A DNA stretch of 64,000 bases from Rhytidiadelphus loreus (lineage: Eukaryota; Streptophyta; Bryopsida; Hypnales; Hylocomiaceae), in contig OX344761.1 in assembly GCA_947034895.1 (NCBI GenBank), positions 30,702,863-30,766,862 of the forward strand, in the 5' to 3' direction. Within the stretch, counting starts at the first letter, position 1. The number at the start of each line of letters is the position of its first letter. Shown here in pieces: positions 56,346 through 64,000 of this stretch. Under the pieces are notes generated by a model that saw only the letters and a list, made by a program, of their open reading frames with translations, was not told the origin of the DNA and did no database searches. The position numbers and the translations under genes were made by a program.

Positions 56346-58699
56346 ATAAACAATAGCTTGTCTATATTTTTTTTGATTGCCCATGTTTTTCTTAGATTGC
56401 CCAAAAACAAAAAAATGTTACTACCATGAAAATATGACTAATAATATAACTCAATGTTCTCAAACGAGTTCCCTACCGTTTCCTATGAAATACTTTGGTG
56501 TTCCCAACGGATGTATAATATACGCTCGTGAAGTACAAGGCCCAAAAACGATTGGTAGTCATATTTCTCCCCAAGGTATTGAGTATTGACCTCCAAGAGT
56601 ATGACTACGAGTAGTCGCCAGTCATCTTCAGTCATATTTTTGCAGTCATAAAACACTGCCATTATTGTAGTGGGCGTAAAGCCATTGAAGGCATCTACTC
56701 CAATTTTTATACGAGCTTGTATGCTCAAGAAATGATGACTCCAGAAATTCAAGCAGCAAGGGAGAAGATATTAGCTTGCGTATCCAACCGGCTAGATTAA
56801 CCCATGAGTGAACTTCTCGGCCAACTGCTCACCAAGGCCAAACTACATGGGGCATTACTACTGATGGCTAAGGGACGGAGCCCTGTCCCAGATGGCATCA
56901 CTACTGAATTCTTCATCGAATTCTAGGAGCTGCTTGGAGATGACTTTACGAATATGTTGCGTTCATCAATCTAGAACGGCCGCTTGCCCCTGGAGATGAC
57001 ATCAGGATTAATCACACTCATTCACAAAATAGGTGACTATACTGATCTCTCCAACTGGCGACCAATTACATTATTGAACGCCTCCTATAAAATCCTAGCT
57101 AAAGCCCTCCAATTGAGGCTTCAAGGCATTTTGAAAGATATTATCAGTCCAGATCAGTCTGGGTTTTTGCCACTTAGATATATCTTGGACAACATTCTAT
57201 TACAATATGAGACAATCCAGTGGACTCAGGACTCCAAATAAGACCTAATTTTCCTCAAATTAGATTTTGCTAAAGCCTATGATATAGTTTCATGGGATTT
57301 TTTGTTCCAGATGATGCAAAAGATTGGAATCCCAGAGGACTTTACTCTCCTAGTTAAAATGCTACTAAGTGATGCTTTAGCGTCGGTCTTGCTTAACGGA
57401 CAGGGCACCCCTTAGTTTCCTATTCTCAGAGGGGTACGACAAGGTTGCCCTCTTGCTCCCTATCTTTTTCTCCTTGTGGGAGAGGCATTAAATATGGTGG
57501 CCAAAGAGGAGCAGCGTTTGAAGAAAATTCATGGGATTCAACTTCCCGACAACGAAGCCCAGCAACTTTTGTCCCAATATGTAGACGACACTGGATTCTC
57601 TATACTAGGCCGAGAAACCGATCTGAGGAACACAATAGTCCTTATCGAATAGTTTGGAGTAGCCACGGGCTTGACTATAAATTAGACCAAGAACTTAGGG
57701 TACTGGTTCGCAGGTACGGTACAATCCGACTGGTTAGATCAATTCGGGCTTTCCTGGGCGCCCCCGGGGTCCTCACCAAATTGCTAGGTGCTCCTTTTGG
57801 CATATCTATGGAAACTGCAGACATCAATTCGTTCTTACACCAAAAAATTACCAAAAAATTATCTTATTGGACAACACAAAGATTGTCATTAGCAGAACGG
57901 GTGACAGTGGTTAACGCTGTTTTACTCTCCACACTCTATTACTTCATAGCGATATGGGGTGGATCCTTACAAGCCTTACGTAAGGTTCGCAGCAGTGTGA
58001 AAAAATTCCTTTGGAGTGGGACCGAACACTCGTCTCGGTCACAAATCTCTTGGCACGATTGTTGCCTTTCCAAGTCAATTGGCGGACTGACTCTATTAGA
58101 TCCAGAGGTGACGCTCACAACCTTGCTTACTAAATGGGTCCTTTTCGCCATCAAGTCGGGCATATCTGGATTAAAAATTTTACTTCAACACAGGATATAC
58201 AAAATGAAACCCCACCCCAAGCATGGCTATTGGTTCCCATCGATAGCCTGGTTAATGGTCCACAGGCCCTCAGTGACTCGAGGCTTACCTGTGTGGAATG
58301 TGATCACCTACGCATGGCGACAAAATTGTCAACCACATCCAACAGGTACCACTAATAAACTTTGATGAGGTGCTTACCACAAGCATATGGTGGTCTAGCA
58401 CTTTTATTGGCGCAAACTTTAGCTTTTCCATCGACAGAGGTAGACAATTAGCAAGGAGTGGGCTCTGAACCATTGGGGATCAGTGGGATATTCAGAGAAG
58501 CAATTTTAAAACGTGGGAGGCTCTTTCGCAAGAATTTCCTCTCCATGTTGATGATCAAGCTAAGTGGGAGCTCTTGCTTTCACATATCCCCCCAGAGTGG
58601 ACCAGTCTTCTTACCAACTATATTGAATCAATGATGAAGAACGACTAGGTCGAAGTCTTCCACCCCCATGAGGATATGCTTCCAATTACGGTCTGGAAG

Positions 58700-59687
58700 A
58701 TAGAAACCCCAAGTGTAGATCTTCTCTGTCCCCGTCTGCAAATCATCGCTCTTCCCTAAGACACAAAGAGATTCACGGTCGGGGCTTCTAAGCAACTCTC
58801 TGTCTCCAAACGGTGAGAAGATAACTAGAAAACCCTAAACCCTAAAACGGTGAGAAGAAAACTAGCCACACTGTATGATCTGGTCACACTATTATGTATA
58901 CAAAACAATGCAATTATTTAGGGACTTATATAGGGACTTATAGGGGCAGTTGGAGTATGGGTTATCGATAAGGGTGGCCCTCAGTACAACCGGTATATTG
59001 CCCCACTAAATAAACTCCAACTTTTCACTACTTTGTAGCCCTTTTTTTTCCTTTTGAGAAAGTGCCACAAGATGGCGATCACTTTAAATTAGATGAAGCA
59101 TTGTATTTCTATGTTCATCCATCTTTTGGACCAAAAAACACTTTTCAATCATATTCATGCACTTCTTCATCCAAATTTGGCGACTTCATCCACATCTTTA
59201 GTAGAAATGAAAATTTTTGGCAAAAAAAAGATTCCTTTTTCGTAGTGAAAAGTAGAAATTTATTTTGAAATGGTGCAATTTGGCCACATGGTGCCCTCAA
59301 AAGAGGGACTACTCAAATTTCTATCATTGGAAGTGTATTTGAAAGTACTTTGAATGAGTAAAAGAAAACTCAAATTTAGAGATTGGAATATGAAAAGAAA
59401 CCTCTCTAAAAGCTAGCTTAAAAGACAAAAATTAGTCCTTTTTTAGTGACAATGATGGGAAGCTATGTAATTTTGCTTTGACCAACTATAATGTGTTTTG
59501 TTTTTTCAAAAATTAGTTGACCCAAATACATGTGAAAATTTATTTAATTTTCCACTCTATTGTGAATTTGTTCAACCTATATATGTTCAACATCTTAGAA
59601 AAGAAAACAATTGCTCGTTTTACTTTATTAGGTAGCCTGGAGTAATTATTTCCAGAAAAATTAGATATGTATAGTTTTTGCTATTTT

Positions 59688-59691
<4 letters not shown>
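58700..59691. other. Non-coding stretch after the LINE
   Basis: 58700-59040 is GC-richer and carries a direct repeat (AACGGTGAGAAGA at about 58810 and 58846). From 59040 on the DNA is AT-rich. No gene is supported. A 68-codon frame at 59062-59268 has no domain. Confidence 0.35.

Positions 59692-59758
<67 letters not shown>
59692..59758. repeat. AT dinucleotide microsatellite
   Basis: About 33 uninterrupted AT units; a shorter AT run follows at about 59786-59798. Confidence 0.95.
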
Positions 59759-59761
<3 letters not shown>

Positions 59762-59886
59762 CTTTAGTATTGTAATTCATTATGCTATATATATATATAA
59801 CTTTAGTATTGTACTTCATTGCTAGCACAATTTTTCTTGAATATGTAACTAAAGTATAATTATCCAACATGTACTTAGTACCTCAG

Positions 59887-60390
59887 GGGGTCACTTAGAG
59901 TGTCCATTAGAACCCATGTGCAAACAAAACTTTGGACCCCCTATGTACTTTTTGAATTTTAAACAAAAATAAATAAAATAAACATGAATAGTTTTTATTA
60001 CTTTGAAAGTTTATGTTTTGAATTATCGATATTTTTATTTGTTAATAATAATTAGTTATAAATTTTTGAAGTAAAAAGATGTTCTGTAGAATAAAAAAAT
60101 AACTTTCACATCCCTATATTATATAAGAAAAAAAATTCTAAAAAATGAACAAAATTTTCTAAAAATAACTATCTATTGAAAGCTCATTTTGACTTGAATA
60201 TTGATTCAATGGTCATCTAAATGTGTTCTCTATAATTATTTGAGTTGAAAAACATGCCATTTTAGTTCATTTTCAACTTCTTCTAAAAATCATTTCATAT
60301 TTTATTTGAGTTGAAAATTTTGGCAATAGAAACCTATAGTCATTATTAAACAATGTTCAAAATTTTAGGTTGAAATTATACTTTATTAGA
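59887..60390 (-). mobile_element. Partial, inverted relative of the Mutator-like MITE at 43884
   Basis: The left end GGGGGTCACTTAGAGTGTCC corresponds to the right end of 43884-44467 read backwards. The interior (ATAGTTTTTATTACTTTGAA, TCATTTCATATT) follows in reverse order. The far end is lost near 60390. Confidence 0.6.
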
Positions 60391-61663
60391 AACCACTTGA
60401 TTGCATGTGGTTTGTTATATTAGAACTAAGTGCACCCTCCAAGTTTTGGGGTGGAGCTAAGAGAGGGACTTAGTCATGAGTAGATCTTATTGTAGCACAA
60501 ACAAAGATTGGGCTCAATTTGTTGTTTGAGTTGATAGAACTCTAGCCTATTGGAGTGTTCGTAGTAAAAGAGAAGATACTTGGAAAGGGACCAAAGTTTA
60601 TTCCTAGTAATTTTCTAAAGAAGTATTTTGTAGCAACTATAATGTAGACAATCATAGTACATTGTAGATGCCAAAGAAAACGAGCACAACCCTCTTTGGG
60701 GTGTTGCTCCCAATGTCATTGTTTGCAAGTTTATCATGTAGCAATCTGGCAATTAAGTTATTGTTAGCTTCACTATGAAGTAATGCAACTATGAAGTTGG
60801 TTAGTCCTTGAGGCCTACCTGATTTGGCTCCACCACCAAAAGAATTAGAAAAGGTAAGCTTTCATAATCCCTACTTTTTAAATCTCTACTTTCAAAGGTT
60901 TAGGATGAATATTTTTTGCAATGCCTAGGTACTAATGTTTCTTGTATGTGGTTGTTGGCAATTGATCTACCTTTATGTAGAAAATGAACTTGCAAAGAAA
61001 AAAAAGAGGACCTATAAAAGTCACCTCAGGTTTCATGATTCTTAGATTGCTAAAATGCCATGGGTAGAGATGATTGTTGATTTCTTGGAGTCATCAGAGA
61101 GTACTACAATATCAAGTGCATCATTAATTATGTAGTCATGGGACGCGTGAAGCTACTTGTGCCCAAGCTTGATACCATCTCAAAGCATTCTATTCACCAA
61201 AAAGCAAAGAAAGACCTATTGTATATAGGAGTCAAAGAAGGAGAATTTATGTTTTTGAAAACTATAAGCCTATTGCCAATATGAGGCTTTACAAAACAAG
61301 GAGTAACTTGGATTTTGTGGAATCGCTTGTTGTGAAGGGAATAGAGGGTGAAAGAGGTAGAAAATTACTTCAATTTGCATTGATTTTTCATTTGTTGCCT
61401 AGGGTCGTCCTATACTTGAATACAAGCCATGTCAATTTTTATTCAATTTTTTGCTTGTCTCTATGTTGCCAAAGTTGCATTGTTCAAACAATATAGGTTG
61501 GGAAATGACTGATGCAATGTTAAAGAAGATGTTGAAATAGAACCGCATTGTCATGTAATCTTCCAAATTTTTGTCTATGTCTTGTAATGAAGTAACAACT
61601 ATAGATAAATAATCTTGGATTTCAATCCATGTCTACTATATATTAGAGAATTTTTCAAGCCAT
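60391..61663. other. Non-coding stretch, no gene seen
   Basis: Only short frames are present. One of 71 codons (61281-61496) shows no domain. The composition is slightly less AT-rich than the flanks, so an old unrecognised repeat or gene remnant is possible. Confidence 0.35.
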
Positions 61664-61944
61664 TGAGAGACCTCAAGTTCTCTAACATTACCGGACTATG
61701 GGAACGTTGTAGAAGTAGCAGTCCAACATGGCACAGAGACTGCCACGTCAAACTGCATTAATTATTTAATTATTTAATTTTTTTTTAATTTTTAATTTTA
61801 ATTTTTTTTTAAATTTAATAATAATAATAATTCATTTATTTATTTATTTATATTAAATATTCTGTTTGTCTGGCCATGGTTTGCAATATAGGGAACCATG
61901 GCCAGACAGTCTTTCAAAGGCCTCATTTCTCCCCTAATATTAGT
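61664..61944 (-). mobile_element. MITE related to 43645-43874, inverted
   Basis: It carries the same inner palindrome (GGCCATGGTTTGC...AACCATGGCCAGAC) and the same terminal words in reverse order (CCATTGAGAGACC at the left; CATTTCTCCCCTAAT at the right). Confidence 0.5.
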
Positions 61945-62685
61945 TAGTAGCTTTGGGTTCCTTTATTAGTTGCGCTAGAAGAAGTTGATGGTTCACATTT
62001 TTCATTAGTATTATGATTTCCAATCTTGAGAAGACAAAAGGCTTTCCAAAGAGCAAGTTGGTAGCATATTGGTATCATTTGGACTTGACATGGCTTTAGT
62101 ATTTTAGAGGGTAAAGAATAGGGTCAAGAAAAAAATCCAAGAGTTCACTACTTTTTTTAGAGGGGATTCATTGTATGACTCTCCATACCAACTTAGACAT
62201 TGCTCACTTGAGCAAACTCCCTATTGTATATGAAATTGAATCTTTTTCTCTAGCTTGTATAAGTACTTTAGACATTATCCAAAAAAACATGTCAAGTTTG
62301 TCAAAATTGTGATATTAATGCAAACTAAAGGCAATAAGATTCAACATAACATTAAGACTTGTTGGATCTTGATGTTGAATCCAACCCAAAGGGTGATTGA
62401 CCAATACAAGACCTTGATTATAAAGATGGGAGATAGTATACCATTAGTCAACAAAAAGCCTTGTAATTGGCTAGAAACCTAACCACACCAAGCCTCAATA
62501 GCTCTTAGCTATTGTGACCATAGGGAAAACACCTCGTGACTTGTGACACATGTCGCAATCATGACAAAAAACTACAAGCAATGACAAAAATGCAAAAATA
62601 AACATCCTATCACTACAAGCACTAAACATTGGCAATATCTACAATAAAGCAAATAAAAACTATGATACACAAGCACACCAAGTGT
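61945..62685. other. Non-coding stretch
   Basis: AT-rich DNA without recognised repeats. A 75-codon frame at 62255-62482 has no domain. Confidence 0.35.
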
Positions 62686-62806
62686 AGTAAGTGGACTTAC
62701 AACCACTCCTTCCTTTAACTTTGGTAGTTACTAAGTTTTTTTTAGCTTCTATAGGAGCTTTTTTTCATTTTTATTTGTAAAAAAAGTGGTTGTAAACCCA
62801 CTTACT
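62686..62806. mobile_element. 121-bp foldback MITE
   Basis: The left arm AGTAAGTGGACTTACAACCA pairs with the right arm TGGTTGTAAACCCACTTACT with few mismatches. Non-coding centre of about 75 bases. Confidence 0.65.
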
Positions 62807-63008
62807 AAAAACAAACAAAAATGAAAGAGTAAAAATTAAAATTAAAACTTTAAAACTTCTCAAACTTAGAAAAAAGAGTTTGAGCACTCATTGTTTTTTT
62901 TAGGGCAAGGAAAACTTGCCAAATAGGAAAAAATGAGCCTCCTTTGAAAATGCCAGCATACTAAATTCAACCTCAAACTCTCAATAAAAGGCCCTCAAAC
63001 TCAAAATT

Positions 63009-63150
63009 GACTTTGAAATTTGAAGTCTAAGAGTTAGAAGATGACCATGGATTAGGTGACTTTGAAATTTGAAGTCTAAGAGTTAGAAGATGACTATGGA
63101 TTAGGTGACTTTGAAATTTGAAGTTAGAAGATGACCATGGATTAGGTATT
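63009..63150. repeat. 49-bp tandem repeat, about 2.7 copies
   Basis: The unit GACTTTGAAATTTGAAGTCT followed by AAGAGTTAGAAGATGACC starts at 63009, 63058 and 63107. The last copy has an internal deletion. Confidence 0.8.
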
Positions 63151-63259
63151 AACCAGTTAGGGTTAGAAAACTCAAAACAAACTTTAAAAGTTGTATCCTA
63201 TGGGTTAAAAGCATTCATAAGAGGTATTATGGGGATATTGGGATGATTTTAGAGGTGTC

Positions 63260-64000
63260 TTAACCCCTAAAGGACCAAGGCCATTCTTCTGTCAAAAACT
63301 ACTCAAAACTGCCATTTTTGCTGCATTCATCCAAAAAAACAAAACAAAAACTTTTTTTAGAATCTAACCGTAGGATCTTGTACTTTACTAGTCTAGAATC
63401 ATGTGGTAAAAAATTCATGGAGTTTGACCGTACAGATTGGAAGGTATTAGCATTCAAAGTTGAAAAAAGAAAGTTTTTTTTAACACTAGCCTGCAATTTC
63501 AGATGACTTTGAATGCCATTTGGGGAAAAAAATTACACCATGGACCCTGAATTTAAAAAATTTTGTGTTGAAGAATTGAGTTGAAAAAAAAATTAAAAAA
63601 GAAACACGATTGATTTTCATTCTTTAAAAAATTGTTCAGTAGAAGTAGGTCCAAGATTGAAAGAAAAACTAAAGCGTTAATAGCTCTAAAATGGGATTGG
63701 AACACAATAATCTCAACGGTGAGATTGTTCTAAATAGAAAAGTTAACCTTGTCAAACAATTTTTTTTTTAAAATTGTGAAAATTGCATTCAGAATTGAAT
63801 CCTATAAGTTATTTTTTCAAGAAGATGCTCAAACTACCCGAAAAACAAGATTGTTCATAACTTTCACATTACTAATCCAAATGGAATGAATCAAAGCTTC
63901 ACATGTAGACAAAAATATGATCTTTAAGAAGAAAAAAATTAAAAAATTAATTTCAAATTTTCGTAGATTTCTTTTTTTGCCCGGTGACGTGTAAATTATG
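63260..64000 (+). mobile_element. TTAA-flanked TIR element, subfamily A, cut by the window end (A6)
   Basis: TTAA at 63260-63263 is followed by CCCCTAAAGGACCAAGGCC. The interior agrees with A4 (inverted) and A5 to the window end, where the subfamily word TTTGCCCGGTGACGTG is reached. About 200 more bases would be expected. Confidence 0.75.

Larger units (their letters stand above)
54140..56672. mobile_element. 2.5-kb non-autonomous CACTA element inside LINE ORF2
   Basis: The ends CACTACAACAAAAACAGTG and CACTGCCATTATTGTAGTG are inverted repeats of about 30 bases with three mismatches, and TTTTACGACTGC/GCAGTCATAAAA continues them. The LINE frame is kept across the insertion, which fits a 3-bp duplication, but the flanks (AGT and GGC) do not match, so the duplication is unconfirmed. 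The interior consists of repeat arrays. No transposase is encoded. A 70-codon frame at 56377-56589 is unrecognised. Confidence 0.8.
52918..58640 (+). pseudogene. LINE ORF2 (endonuclease and reverse transcriptase), disrupted
   Basis: It begins MKIRILSQNIRGLN, the start typical of the AP-endonuclease-like domain; further motifs are FLFIQEYK, GFINLYAPN and GDHTRSDHCLV. After the CACTA insertion the same frame resumes (KAIEGIYSNFY) and the reverse transcriptase follows: a PLEMTSGLITLIHK segment, LDFAKAYDIVSW (motif A), GVRQGCPLAPYLF (motif B) and the catalytic YVDD (about 57578). A frame change near 57720-57780 precedes a C-terminal part with KKLSYWTTQRLSLAERV and ISWHDCCLSKSIGGL. About nine stops interrupt it, nearly all TAG, mostly where Gln or Trp would be expected. 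It cannot be active. Confidence 0.8.
50390..58700 (+). mobile_element. Decayed L1-type LINE retrotransposon
   Basis: It contains ORF1 (50672-52929) and ORF2 (52918 to about 58640), with a 5' leader of about 280 bases, and is interrupted by a CACTA element at 54140-56672. The order RNA-binding ORF1, endonuclease, reverse transcriptase is typical of plant L1-like LINEs. No target duplication or poly-A tail could be fixed, so both limits are approximate. GC-richer than its surroundings. Confidence 0.8.

Noticed and set aside
54137..56675. A 3-bp target duplication around the 2.5-kb CACTA element
   Set aside because: The flanks read AGT and GGC. Only the preserved LINE frame supports it, so I did not claim the duplication.
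58830..58850. Telomere-like AAACCCTAAACCCTAAA word
   Set aside because: Only two units are present, in a purine-rich context, which is too short for an interstitial telomere.

Overview
The window looks like nuclear DNA of a land plant. The evidence is a seven-exon gene for a chloroplast phosphatase (PBCP-like), plastid-type GDT1/PAM71-like transporter copies, an NPH3-domain fragment, a plant L1-type LINE, Ty3/gypsy remains, several CACTA elements and many foldback MITEs. The DNA is AT-rich and poor in genes. I cannot name the species. A seed-free plant is possible, because a protein family that I mainly associate with fungi sits among the plant genes, but this is a weak argument.

Layout. 1-26 kb holds no convincing host gene. 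It is a mosaic of MITEs, short tandem repeats, one solo LTR and a decayed Ty3/gypsy integrase. 26.3-43 kb is the only gene-bearing part. It has three related segments carrying a PAM71-like gene (26.3-30.7, 31.8-33.0 and 37.2-40.1 kb), a 3'-truncated PBCP-like gene on the minus strand (33.4-36.8 kb), an NPH3 fragment (31.1-31.4 kb), two copies of a PD-(D/E)XK-like gene (29.6-30.5 and 39.0-39.9 kb), and an unidentified gene split by a transposon (40.3-41.8 kb). A 394-bp inverted copy of PBCP exon 7 lies at 42.6 kb. Nearly every gene here is broken or partial, so the region reads as a rearranged cluster of gene fragments. 43-50.3 kb is MITE territory again. 50.4-58.7 kb is a decayed LINE whose ORF2 is split by a 2.5-kb non-autonomous CACTA element. 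58.7-64 kb is AT-rich repeat DNA.

The most unusual signal is a family of about 18 TIR elements, roughly 18% of the window. Their termini are CCCCTAAAGGACC...GGTCCTTTAGGGG or close variants, nearly always flanked on both sides by TTAA. Neighbouring copies share one TTAA. In one case joining the flanks at a single TTAA reopens a long reading frame. This is the insertion signature of piggyBac-type transposases, which are seldom reported from land plants. Lengths fall into classes near 210-230, 640 and 910-935 bp, and no copy here encodes a transposase.

PAM71-type transporters (Mn2+/Ca2+ into thylakoids) and PBCP (photosystem II core phosphatase) both act at the thylakoid, but the structure here suggests shared rearrangement history rather than a working gene pair.
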